From NCBI GenBank assembly GCA_030762175.1, contig CM060833.1:4492001-4556000 (forward strand): DNA of 64,000 bases, written 5' to 3'. The position numbers were made by a program, and so were the translations under genes. The first letter of the stretch is position 1; every line of letters begins with the position of its first letter. The notes below the pieces were generated by a model, which was not told the DNA's origin, ran no database searches, and worked only from the letters and a program-made list of their open reading frames with translations. Below, one piece after another: positions 54,273 through 64,000 of this stretch. This DNA is from Metallyticus violacea (Eukaryota > Arthropoda > Insecta > Mantodea > Metallyticidae).

Positions 54273-54690
54273 TGATTTGGTTCTGCTATTTAAAGAGATT
54301 AAGTGAATGGGTCCGAGGAGGAAGTTTTTGACTGCTTGAAAAGAAATAAACGTATAACAAGATTCTTAATAGATATTTTTGTGGGGTGAACATCATTTAA
54401 TTTTTATAACTTTTTTCACTTCGATATATTGAAATTCTTCATGTGTTTTTTAAAATGCGTAAATAATCCCAGAAAATTCTTAACGATTAAAAAAAAGGAA
54501 AAAGTTTAAACCTTAATATGGGCAATAGAGGCCAGATAAAATAAATAAATAAAAACTGATCCTAACTTTTCCAAATGTACGGAAACATGTTCATTTGTAC
54601 CTGACTCTTAAATATATCCACACAGATAAAAAATGTATTTTACCTAACTCCTGGGCTCTGCCATAACTTTTCGCAATAGTCCTTCGGTTT
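54273..54690 (+). mobile_element. LINE copy with ~1.1-kb internal deletion
   Basis: 54277-54410 matches 12236-12355 (GTTCTGCT-TTTAAAGA, GTTTTTGACTGCTT, TTTAATTTTTATAAC). It is followed directly by 54428-54680, which matches 13455-13655 (TTTTTTAAAATGCGTA, TTCCAAATGTACG, GAAAACATGTTCATTT-type, CTCTTAAATATATCCAC, GGGCTCTG). The RT motifs between these are absent. Confidence 0.75.
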
Positions 54691-55089
54691 TACTGCTGAA
54701 CTGAAATATACAGAATAACCCCCCCCCCCCCAAAGTTTAATACTTTACTGAGTCGTATAACAAACAATATCTAATACTTTCTAATACGTCCCCAGAGAAT
54801 ATTCAAAGAGTAAAAAGAGAATTCAGTTGTAACGCCACTGCAGGCAGATCTCTATTGGGAATTTTACTCTCTTCAGAACAGGGTCAGAATTCAAATTGAC
54901 ATCTCCGGCATCCGATAAATCTTTTCCTTTATACTGTCCCAGCTTCCTTGCGTTTCAGAGCCTGTAACGGACTGCTCTGTTGTGTTATTGACCAAGCTGT
55001 CACCACCTGAATGGAATACATAAAAATCGTTTTCCATCCTGAAGTGGACAACTAATGCGATAGGTTGCAAATATTCGATATTAAAAAGT
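54691..55089. other. Unassigned stretch with C run
   Basis: A C run lies at 54720-54731. A 73-codon minus-strand frame at 54891-55112 has no recognised motif. Confidence 0.5.
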
Positions 55090-56160
55090 AACAACTGTTG
55101 AAATATCGTCATATAAAAACAAATTTTACACAGCGTTTCATGTTTAGTTAAAACACAAAAATATATTTCTCAACACAGTCTAATTTGAGCTCAATACATT
55201 TGATTCAGAGAGATTACAAGTTTTTATTCCCTGAAAAAAAATAAACAAATAAATATTTTTTCTGACAAGGAAATTTTTGAAGTTATAGAATAGAAAGAAA
55301 GAGATAAACGAGTTACTTGGGGCCCAATCTGGGGAATAGGGTGGGTGGGGAACTATTTCGAAGCAACGGCCGACACGTGAGTAGACGCATTGTCTTGGTG
55401 GAGAGCAACTTTTTTGGACGCCAAATTTGATCGTTTCTGCTTCAATTCACTATACAGACAGTCGAATGACGTTGCGTGATAACACCCAGTCAATGTTTTG
55501 CACTTTTCCAAAGAGTCAACCATGATGTTACCCCGTGAATCCCTCCCCCTCCTTAAAAAAAAAGTTGAGATCACTTTCCTCGCCTACAAAACGATTTCAG
55601 CTTTTTTTTTTTTCGGCACACCGTCACCTTCGCCAACCGAATGTTTTAGCTGCCGTTTTGTCTCTGGGGTGTGGTGGTGGATCTAAGTTTCATCTAAATA
55701 CAATGTTGAAATGTTCTTTATGCACTGTAGTCAACAATCGCGGCACCCTTCGCACACTCAGCTTCCTCGTATGCAGAACTTAATGCAAGGTATTATGTTC
55801 AGATGCTTATCATCTCAGGAATCTCTCGAATCTTAATGCGACGGTATTTTATCACCATACCATGCATTTTATCGACCATTTCTTCAGAAGAAAACTCAAT
55901 GGAACGTCCGGAACATGAAGCATCAGCAGTGCTCGTACGGCCACGTTTAAATTCATTTATACAGTAATAAATGTTATTAAGTGCTGATGCACAGTCCCCA
56001 TGAACTTTCTTCAGCTCAGTTTGTATCTGGGCCGCAGTCAACTTTTTTAAATAAAAATGTTTTATCACGACACTGTACTCGTCTTTATCCATTTCTACGA
56101 TCACTTAAGATAACTGCCAACAAAGAACTGCGTGTTGCATCTGATTGAAAATATGAACAA
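55090..56160 (-). mobile_element. Mariner-F copy 2, near complete, inactive
   Basis: The minus-strand transposase starts at about 56092 with MDKDEYSVVIKHFYLKKLTA. It continues NNIYYCINEFKRGRTSTADA, FSSEEMVDKMHGMVIKYRRI and then, downstream, GNIMVDSLEKCKTLTGCYHA and KKVALHQDNASTHVSAVASK (second catalytic Asp, HQDN). An ending like CIELKLDCVEKY near 55180 fits the mariner C-terminus. The first and third Asp blocks are degraded. Confidence 0.82.
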
Positions 56161-56164
56161 ATCA

Positions 56165-56640
56165 AGGTATCATCATAAATGACTATTAGGAAAAGGGTAA
56201 AACAGTGACTGGATGTTATCACGCAACGTTATTGGACTGTTTGTATAACTAGTTGAAGCAGAAATATCAAGATTGGTGCATGAAAAGTGTTCCTCGAACA
56301 GGGTGGTGCGCCTGCTCACACGTCGTTCGTTGCGATGGCAAAAGTGCACGAGCTGGGCTTCGAAGTAGTTCCCACCCACGTATTCCCCAGATTTGGCACC
56401 ATGGAACTTTTTTTCTTTCCTAAACTAAAAAACTGACTTGCAGAACAGAACTTTTCGTCGAATGAAGCGGTCAATTCTGTAAACAAGTATCATGAATAGT
56501 TCGAAAGAAAAATATTTTGAGGGAATCAAAAAATTGGAATCAAGCTAGACCAACTGTATTCAGCTCAAAGGAAATTATTTGAGAAATTAACTTTCGTTTA
56601 TGAAATAAATGTTATTTACTATTTTTATACCAGACTTATC
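56165..56640 (+). mobile_element. Mariner-F 3' half, inverted relative to copy 2
   Basis: The plus strand reads LLEKGKTVTGCYHATLLDCL, paralogous to SLEKCKTLTGCYHATSFDCL in copy 2. Degraded text resembling SPDLAPWNFF follows, then EIIxEINFRL at the end. It begins only a few bases from the 5' end of the opposite-strand copy, so the two face away from each other. Confidence 0.75.
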
Positions 56641-57776
56641 AAATCGAGGACAAACAATATAAGGTAGAGAGCCGTATAGCACACACTTAATTTCCCAAAT
56701 AAGACACAATCCTCACGTGACATGCTAGAAATTCTTTTATTTCGTTTGGTGAATAACCGACTGAGGAGTGAAAGCTTTTCAAGGCTAAACGAGCAGGTAA
56801 GTCAGAGGCTGTGAGAAAACTTCGAATAGGTTTAGTGGTTGGTTTTAAATTATCATTGATACCTGCCCATATCTGGAAACTTTACCTATGTCTTACGTGA
56901 ATAAAATATTACATTGTGATCGGAGCTGTTTCTCCTTCCCCTATTGTTCATCTTGTGACGGAATCTAACAGACGTCGCCGTGACGTAGATGCCCCACGTT
57001 GACACCACTAGTTCAGGTTTTGATAATATAGCTGGATTGTTCAGATTGATACTCCTGGGGTGAAAGGGGTGTGACTAAATCACCAAATCATACAGTGGAT
57101 AGAATTCTACGTAGTTTATTAATGTTTTGTTATTACCACACAAGAGTACACTTTCCTGATTACGATATGCTCTGAGAATATACAGACTGAATAAGAGACA
57201 GACGTGTTATAATTTATATTTCTTTACCGAAAACTGCGCTTTTTGTCCGGTTGTAACTCTATACAATTTTCATATATGGATATTAATTCAAATTCGTAAT
57301 TCACAATTAGTAATTTTATAATTTCTTCCACGAAATATTAATCGCCACTTATCTTTACGTAATGTTAAAATGTAACTTCACTATATGCAGTAAGAACCAC
57401 GATTTCTGCTAATGGAATTTAAAATACACTATCTCTGTATGGAATCCAACGCAAACTAACAAATTTTGAGATATAAACCTTCACTTATTACAATAAGATT
57501 TAATAATACTATACATTACATTGCATTATATTTTCAACATACGTAAACTAAACGAATGAAATTCGTTCGTTTCTGTTTAGTCGCAACAAAGCTGTCTTTC
57601 ATTCTTGGTACACATTATTAATGCGTTACGCTTGCCATTGGTTGATTCAATTTTCTTATCTGTAGTTTTAATCTTTTCACATTCTTGTCTATGTATGTGT
57701 TCCTTTGAACCGTTACATTTTTATATTATAAATATTGTCATAAAGGCCAACAAACAAATATTAAAACATACATTGA
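56641..57776. other. Unassigned AT-rich stretch
   Basis: No gene or transposon is recognised. An 87-codon plus-strand frame at 57605-57868 overlaps the start of the tandem array below and lacks motifs. Confidence 0.5.
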
Positions 57777-58250
57777 AATATCCTTATCTGATACATGAAA
57801 TGTATACAAATGAGCTTGCTAAATTTATACGATTTATAACGTATTGCCGACAAAAATTTATTATTTGAGTTGAAAATTAAACCCATTACCTAACATAAAA
57901 ACATGTGCAAATGAACGTCTTAAATTTATATGATTAAAAACATATTATCAGTGAATGTTTGGAGCTTTAAACCGAATATTATAACCTTTATCTTATGTAA
58001 CAACATAAGTAAATGAATTTCTTAAATTAACAATGTTTGTGGCTTTATATTGAACATTATACCCTTTAGGTAATGTATAAACATGTGAAAATGAACTTAT
58101 TAAAATAATTTTGTTAAACAATTGCTATCAATGAGTTTTAGGGCCTTAAATCGGACATTTTCCGTTTCAATCTTGAAGCAATGCCCTACAGATAAGTGAT
58201 ATTCATATGAAACAATAAGAATAAGCAAATTGCTATTTTTCTCAGATAGC
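57777..58250. repeat. Degenerate tandem repeat, ~90-100 bp unit
   Basis: Four to five diverged units start near 57777, 57881, 57981, 58069 and 58158. Each contains an ATTACCTAACATAAAAACAT-type block, then ACAAATGAGCTTGCTAAATT-type and GGCTTTAAATCGAACATTAT-type blocks. Divergence is high and boundaries are approximate. Confidence 0.65.
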
Positions 58251-58710
58251 AGAAAGTCCTCCGCTAATTTTCAGGCACACACTCTATCCCCTCTACAAAG
58301 GTCAGCACCTCTGAGAACCTCCATTATGCAGACACACCATGCACAGTGTAATCACCAAAGTGAATTACGTAAAGGTACCAATTAAATTTACATCATTTGC
58401 TTTTGCTGGCCCCGGATCGCAAAATGGCTGCAATATCGACCGAGCACCGCCTCCCAGCAACGTGCTCGCTTTTAAATTTCTATTGCAACCCAAAATATGA
58501 ATTAAGTTCTGGGAGATCAAATTATATTCCTACTGCAGACCAGCAACAAGACGCCTTTGCTTTCCGTTCTGATTGAAATGCAACGTTCGCGGAGATACAT
58601 GAAGCAGTTTATTTATATATTTCCAGTAGGGTTCTTCATTTACAAAGGCAACCTTATAGCGTTAAAAATGGGTAAACAGCAGATGCAGCCCGATCCCTTC
58701 TCCCAAAAAA
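58251..58710. other. Unassigned stretch
   Basis: Ordinary sequence. The portion just before 58711 may be the start of the hAT-like repeat. Confidence 0.4.
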
Positions 58711-59670
58711 AATGTTAAAATTATTTATTATTTTCTCTTCACCTGGCCAAGTTTTAAAACAAAAAATGTATGAAAAAAGCGCTATATAACCGATTAGTTC
58801 TTAAGTGCATTTCCTCTCTATTGTAGTAGCGGTAGACACGGGTTCTCCGTTATTGAGGGAGGCTCATGGGCCAGCAAACATTTAAAGGTCTTACATTTGT
58901 CTACCTCCAAGTTGGGTTAGCCTTTCTCCTGATTATTTCTGCGTTCTCTTGTGCCAGAGCTCGGTATTCTCTCTTTTCCTAGGAACAGACGTGGAGGGGT
59001 TACTGACACCATGCATAACTGACATGGGGCTATTCTGACACTTTGTTTGAAACTGGGTGACTTCCTCCTGTTTGTCAATGAAAAGTTGACCTTCACATTG
59101 TTAACTGTTAAGTTACAAACAAGTGTATCTGTTTTGTGGCAAGGAATAAAGTGGATGTTTTATTGAAGACGCCATTTTCGCATCGAAGTTTAACTGATAA
59201 GTTTGAAGTGAAACGATTTGGACCTCATCAACCGAAAAATGTGGGCACTTACTCTGCAAGATAGCACAAAATTAAGTTTTTTGTTTTATTTTGATGGTTT
59301 GAAAAAAAAAAAACATCTTGGTTGACAGCCTGTGGAGTGAGAAACATACCTTGCTATAGGAATGAGATCAGAACAGAAATACAAAGGGAAATGTTCGTAT
59401 CTGTACAGGCTGACAAAGCGACAGATATTACATGGTTGTCACAATTTGTTGTGATATTACAATACACATTAGTGGGCGTAAACTTGTCGAAAGATTCATA
59501 AAATTCGTTGCTGTTTCCGAATTGTGGCCAGGAGGCTTAAGGCGTACTTTAACGGCTGAATTAGAAAAATTTCTAAAACCAGAAGTTAAGAGCACAAGCT
59601 ACATTGTCGGAAAGAAGAATAAGTCTTGATAAAAAATACCCGCCTACCTAAGCCATTTGGGTGTCATGTA
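58711..59670 (+). mobile_element. hAT-like (DUF4371-type) repeat, copy 2
   Basis: Same repeat as 27114-27930, but it keeps ~150 bp lost there. The plus strand reads SVQADKATDITWLSQFVVIL, then (with frameshift) VERFIKFVAVSELWPGGLRR and TLTAELEKFL. The A-D-E-x-T-D-I...R-F-I-K-F pattern belongs to the central domain of hAT-type DUF4371 transposases. It is cut at 59670 by mariner-A, and the sequence resumes at 60918 with GTTATGCCCCTGG. Confidence 0.75.
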
Positions 59671-60917
59671 CGAGGTAGGTCCGTTAAGTTTCCGGTCTAA
59701 CCATTTTCTAGGTATGATAAAGACAAAAACTATATTTCACTTTTCAATACAGTTATCCTTTATTGCAATACACTTCTCATATCTTTGAATTAATATTTCA
59801 ACCCCCCCCCCCAATTCAGAAGTCTTGTCTGCAAAATGGGCATAAACAGCATCCATCTCTTCGTCACACTTAAATTTCCTTCCTTGAAGGTTCTTCTTGA
59901 GTTTTGAGAAGAGGAAATAGTCACTGGGAGCTACATGTGGGCTATAGGGTGGATGGTTGATCTCCTTGAAGTCACATTTCCTCACTGCTTCCTTTGCAAC
60001 AAGAGCTGTGTGCACAGGTGCGTTGTCGTGAAGAAGGCACACACCATCACTCAGCTTTCCTCGCCTTTTCTCTTTGATGGAAGCACGTAGTCTGTGCAGT
60101 AGGCCAGCATAGTACTCCCCATTTACTGTGGTGTTCCTCTGCTTGAAGTCAATGAAGAGTCCCAAAAGATTGTGGTCATGATCTTCTTGGTTGACAGAGT
60201 AACCTTGGCCTTTAGAGGCGGTGCTTCGCTAGGTTTACGCCTGCCACTCCATTGATTCTCTTTTGCACAAGGGACCACAGTTTCATCTGCTGTAACAATA
60301 GATTGCAGAACTTCTCTCTCGTTGCCACGGCAGAGCTCCAAAAATGCCTAACAACAGATGACTCGTTGCTGCTTTTGGACTGAGGAAAGAAGTCTAGACA
60401 CCCATCTTGCACTAACCTTATTCATGTTTAAATGTCCATGAATAATTCGAAGGACTGTTGTTTTAGAAAGACCCAATCTTGCTGCTATTTATGTAACTTT
60501 TAGTCGCCGGCCGGTCTTCCACAAGAGCGAGCGATGTTTTCAGAAGTGAGCACCTCCAAGATCCGACCTGCACGCTCTTTGTCTTCAATATTTTCTCGAC
60601 CCATTCAAAAAGTTTGGTCCATTCTTTTACGGTAGAATATGAGGGGGATGCTTCCCCATATACACCGTGCAATCGCTGTTTAATTTCATTTGAAGTAAGT
60701 GCTTCTTTGATGAATAACTTAATAACAAGTCGACACTCCATTATGAACATGTCACAATCTTCTACACATAGCCTTCTTTATGCAACTATATCTGAACAAC
60801 TGAGCACAGTTACAGCTGCAATTATTTACTTAACAGATAAGATATGACACCAGATAAGGGTTTTGTGAAGGTGATAATTCTTATCGGCGAGGCTGGAAAC
60901 TTATGAACCTACCCTTG
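59671..60917 (-). mobile_element. Mariner-A copy 4, near complete, inactive
   Basis: 1.25 kb, flanked by TA. Terminal repeats: CGAGGTAGGTCCGTTAAGTT and, inverted, CAAGGGTAGGTTCATAAGTT. The transposase starts at about 60742 with MECRLVIKLFIKEALTSNEI, then SYSTVKEWTKLFEWVEKI. The catalytic half has TADETVVPC (first Asp), LLHDNAPVHTALVAKEAVRK and HPPYSPHVAPSDYFLFSKLK, with exactly 34 residues between the second and third Asp. It also has AIKDNCIEK at the end. Frameshifts at ~60560 and elsewhere inactivate it. A C run of ten (59803-59812) lies near the 3' end of the frame. Confidence 0.95.
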
Positions 60918-61385
60918 TAGTTATGCCCCTGGTGAGCAGTGACCTATTGTAGATTCTTGTACAAAATGGTGTGTCAGGATGAAGGAGAAACTCTCGCAAC
61001 CCACACTTCGGTCTTCTTTCTGTTATTTTAAAGACCCTTGGAGAGGCAAACTGTATATGGACCAATAGACACTAACTGCTATTGTTCTTGGAGTGGAATA
61101 GTTGTATAAGGCCACTTGCTGATAAGAAAGCGGCAACGTTTTACGACCAATTGTTCATGTTGGTCCTCACTGACTGCCTTTTCATTTGGTAAATTCAGTT
61201 TCCGCCGTCTGTAAAGATCTCCATATATCTTACGATCAGTTCTAGTGTATTATTTATTAATTTCAAGTTTACCTTGGCTGTTTGAATTTTTAGAAAATAT
61301 AAAATGTATGTCTACAATGAAAACAAGTACGACAAGTAGCTTAGGTGTCTACTAATAGAGCGTTAGAACTGGCAATTATTAAAAC
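60918..61385. other. Right side of the hAT target, then unassigned
   Basis: The first ~15 bp continue the interrupted hAT-like repeat. The remainder shows no recognised signal. Confidence 0.5.
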
Positions 61386-61776
61386 ACAAGCGTTTTGGGC
61401 TGCAGAGGTGGATTAGAGGATTGGGGGGTACAATATTGCAAAGAGGAAATAAAAATAATAACAAGGTATGGAAGAAGGTTAGAACAAGACTAGAGGCTAT
61501 CAGCAGGCAGGAAATCGAAGCAGTACGTAACACGAAAGGCTGCTCGAGTCTATCGAATGAAATTAAATTAACGTGGAATAACGAGATATATGTGCTCGTT
61601 CTAGGGAGACAGGGAAGTTGGAAGGATAAACAAATAATAAATAGTTGTGGTAGGAGAATCTGCCCATTTTGTGGAATGGGTACATATTCTAGCCGAATGT
61701 ACCCACAGGGAACGCCTGAGAAAAAATGTGTTTCCAGAAAACTTGTTAAGGCTATTAGAGGTCAATTGGCATGCTG
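61386..61776 (+). pseudogene. LINE C-terminal zinc-knuckle-like region
   Basis: The plus strand reads WKKVRTRLEAISRQEIEAVR, then GRRICPFCGMG. In the next frame it reads EWVHILAECTHRERLRKNV and FPENLLRLLEVNWHA. The C-P-x-C-G...H-I-L-x-E-C pattern is the C-terminal Cys/His motif of non-LTR retrotransposon ORF2 proteins. One frameshift splits it. A SINE-A interrupts it, and the residual tail continues at 62081. Confidence 0.75.
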
Positions 61777-62080
61777 TCGGTCCTGGTGGTGTAGTGGTTA
61801 CCATACTTGCCTCCTACACCCAAAACGCGGGTTCGAACCCGGCCAGGATCGATGGATTTTTTCGGGCGTAAATCTTAAGTATGGCTTCCTTCGGAAGGGA
61901 AGTAAAGCCGTGGGTCCCATGTCGTACATTTACGGCACGATAAAGAACCTCAAGCCTGAAATAAGAGGCCTCTGAGCAAAATTTGTCGGCCGTTTCACGC
62001 CCTGAGTTGAATGGGACGCTGATGACCTGAGATGTTAAAGAGCGTCCATAAATAAATCAATAAAAAAAAAAAAAAAAAAA
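61777..62080 (+). mobile_element. SINE-A, full length, 13-bp TSD
   Basis: This is the best copy in the window. The tRNA-like head has TGGTGTAGTGG and GGTTCGAACCC. The GGCTTCCTTCGGAAGGGAAG junction, the entire body and a poly-A-rich tail (TAAATCAATAAAA then A19) follow. The direct repeat AATTGGCATGCTG flanks it at 61764-61776 and 62081-62093. Low divergence of tail and target duplication suggests a recent insertion. Confidence 0.97.
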
Positions 62081-62224
62081 AATTGGCATGCTGAGACCTG
62101 TTTGTGAACAACACTAATTGGTTGAATATGGGCCTTCCCATAGCCAAAATGCGCAAGCTGGAAATAAATTATTTTCTGGTTATAACGCAGTAACTAGTAA
62201 ATTGTAAATATGTTTCCATTTATA
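62081..62224 (+). mobile_element. LINE 3' remainder
   Basis: After the duplicated target, the LINE text resumes (WHAETCL then stop) and becomes non-coding. The 3' boundary is not visible. Confidence 0.5.
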
Positions 62225-62803
62225 CAGAGGTGCCAAAAAATGTATAGACACTTCAAGCAAAGAAAAAACTGTGTTAATATAACAAAACTGAATTCACACA
62301 AACAGAAAATGATGAGCACTAATCATCTTAAACTTTTACAGTTACAACAGTTGCTCAAAATGCCCACTATCGGCGTCGATACACTTCAGAGTACGTTGAA
62401 CTACTGATTGAGTAACGTTTACGAAAGTGTCCTTAGTACATGCCGTTTCAATTTCTTCCCGAAGTGCTGTCAGTGTAGCTGGTTTTCTACGGTATACAAC
62501 ATCCTTAAGAGTTCCCCATAGGTAGAAGTCCAACGGCGGTTCTGTTCTGTACACACGTCTCCATTGCCTTTGAACTTCAACAACATTCTCGGTTTTCCAA
62601 TATACTTCAAAACTGCTTTCCGCTGTTCAAACGATAATCTTGTCTCCATTTTGTTGTAACAATGCTAGCATAACGTAATGTGAGTCACATCTGTTTACAG
62701 AACATCATACTACACATTACTGTTGTTTTTCGGTTCAAATTTGAAATATATTAAATAGACATCTACTGTGAAAGTGTGTATACATTTTTTGTTAACCTTG
62801 GTG
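62225..62803 (-). mobile_element. Mariner-C deletion derivative (MITE-like), copy 2
   Basis: TA-flanked, with terminal sequence CAGAGGTGCCAAAAAATGTA at the left and GTGTGTATACATTTTTTGTT at the right. The minus strand reads TENVVEVQRQ-WRRVYRTE directly joined to PPLDFYLWGTLKDVVYRRKP and LREEIETAC, the same fusion as at 32685-33244. Its ends and length are also the same. Confidence 0.9.
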
Positions 62804-63034
62804 TATCAGTAAACACGTTTTTCCCATTTTAAAATATTTATTATTAACCTCTTTCTCATTGTATATCACACTTAAGCATGTACGGTCGACAACGCACGTA
62901 TAAAATATATTTGTAATGTGTATATACAATTTTATAACAATGAAGGTTATATACTACTAAACACAAGAGTTTCGATAGAAGTGAAAAATTATAAGATTGG
63001 AATTTGCAGTGTGATGAACTACTTTTTATGGTAG
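62804..63034. other. Short unassigned spacer
   Basis: AT-rich. A 98-codon minus-strand frame (62856-63152) runs into the mariner-H region in antisense and is not credible. Confidence 0.4.
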
Positions 63035-63835
63035 GAAGAGAGCAAAAGACATTTATGAAAGGATTTTGTCTAGACGCCATTCCCATGAAACCGATCAACT
63101 TTGGATAAATGATTTCAAGAACAGCAGAGCAAACATCGAAGACGAACCACACCCTGGAGCTCCAAAATCAGTTAATTTTCGATAACGTCCATATGGTTGT
63201 GGCTAATTAGCAGAGGCCATGGACAAACAGCGGGGAGATTTTTGCTTTATCATAATAAATTACACATGAAACTACTTTGCACTATGTGGGTGTCGCGTCT
63301 GTTTGCTCCGGGGCGAAAGCGAACACGGATGCAAACATCGACCGACGGTTTGGAGATGTTTGAGAATCGTCCAATCGATTTTTATGGCGTGAAACGAAAC
63401 TGCAGTCTAAACAGGGCGAACCGGCTCCAAAAAGGTAGAAATGCATTCCGATCGCTAAAAGAAACTTTGTTGATTGATTACTTAAAGATGGGGAAAACGA
63501 TTACTGGAGAATACTTTTGGAGATCCTGAAAAAATGTCCAGGAATGCAAGGAGGAGGAGGAGGAGGGGAGAGGGAGAAGGGGGGAGAAGGTGTTTCACCA
63601 TAACAATTCGCCGATGCCAAAGTATATTTTAAAATGCTTCCGCATCCCTATTCACTTAATCTGGCTCCTTTAGATCCTCTTCTATTCCCGAAACTCAAAG
63701 CTTCCCTTGCTGGACACAAACAAAGAATATTTTCAGTGTTTCGGAGCCTAGAGGAAAGTTGGAGCAAGTACATTGAGGGGACCATGACGCAAAATAAAGC
63801 ACGCTACGAGACTGTGGAACATTTTCACATTTAGC
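63035..63835 (+). pseudogene. Mariner-H transposase remnant
   Basis: Plus-strand pieces in order: AKDIYERILSRRHSHETDQL, NDFKNSRANIEDEPHPGAPK (the helix-turn-helix end and G-R-P-like linker) and LLIDYLKMGKTITGEYFW. Near the end come MLPHPYSLNLAPLDPLLFPK and LKASLAGHKQRIFSVFRSLE. SPDLAPSD has become SLNLAPLD, which shifts the third Asp context. The HDNA block is replaced by a GGA-rich run (63550-63590). Confidence 0.8.
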
Positions 63836-64000
63836 GGAAAACGCCGTTATTTGACAGTGTGCTGACTACCGCTGACATTCCTGTTTTGTGGCACACAAAT
63901 GACGAATTATACGAAGCTGTCACTGAGATTAACATTATTACGTGACGTACTCTAAGCGAGCGTCGGTTTGAAAATGAACATTGTAAGCCTGGATTAATGA
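63836..64000. other. Unassigned end of window
   Basis: Likely the 3' flank of the mariner-H remnant. No motif was recognised. Confidence 0.4.

Noticed and set aside
61421..61975. 184-codon intact gene
   Set aside because: The frame runs from a LINE C-terminus into a SINE-A inserted with a target duplication, so it is a chance fusion of two repeats.

Overview
This window is nuclear DNA from a eukaryote, almost certainly an insect or other arthropod. It is AT-rich. It carries several tRNA-derived SINE families with A/B-box heads, many decayed mariner/Tc1 transposons flanked by TA, (ATT)n and (GAA)n microsatellites, and one spliced exon with clean GT/AG borders. Nothing looks prokaryotic: there are no long intact ORFs, no operons and no ribosome binding sites. 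A large repeat-laden genome, for example a cockroach-like polyneopteran, would fit, but the taxon is inference.

The only credible host-gene piece is one minus-strand exon at 7649-7857 encoding a membrane segment. Nearly everything else that can be named is transposon debris. SINE-A (tRNA-derived) has about ten copies or fragments. SINE-B has a head like a class II Leu/Ser tRNA and six copies or fragments. SINE-C has three. A LINE with reverse-transcriptase motifs lies at 12.2-13.65 kb, with further pieces at 54.3 kb and 61.4 kb. There are many distinct mariner-type lineages. The best is mariner-A (DD34D), with three near-complete copies at 20.15, 36.8 and 59.7 kb, plus a truncated copy at 47.6 kb, a 3' half at 53.75 kb and a 5' stub at 30.8 kb. 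A Tc1-like element (8.7-10.3 kb) is interrupted by a SINE. Also present are a Tc1 remnant (29.75-30.6 kb), a DUF4817-type transposon with about 330-bp terminal inverted repeats (21.45-22.68 kb), a Tigger/pogo-like element (38.07-40.11 kb) and a two-copy hAT-like repeat (27.1-27.9 and 58.7-59.7 kb).

Larger structures include a tandem satellite at 50.27-51.67 kb of about 17 monomers of about 82 bp, most able to form a hairpin. A composite repeat (here called R1) has ~150-bp tandem units plus downstream modules and occurs in both orientations (14.1-15.7, 31.75-32.67, 40.6, 41.7 and 53.3 kb). Smaller degenerate tandem arrays lie at 44.9 and 57.8 kb.

Several nested insertions give a relative chronology. 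SINE-A sits inside the Tc1 element (10-bp target duplication) and inside a LINE tail (13-bp duplication). SINE-B sits inside the LINE (7-bp duplication). Mariner-A sits at a TA inside the second hAT-like copy, and the first copy preserves the empty site. Mariner insertions abut the TA-rich edge of R1 twice. No element here appears able to transpose, since every transposase seen is frameshifted, truncated or lacks catalytic residues.
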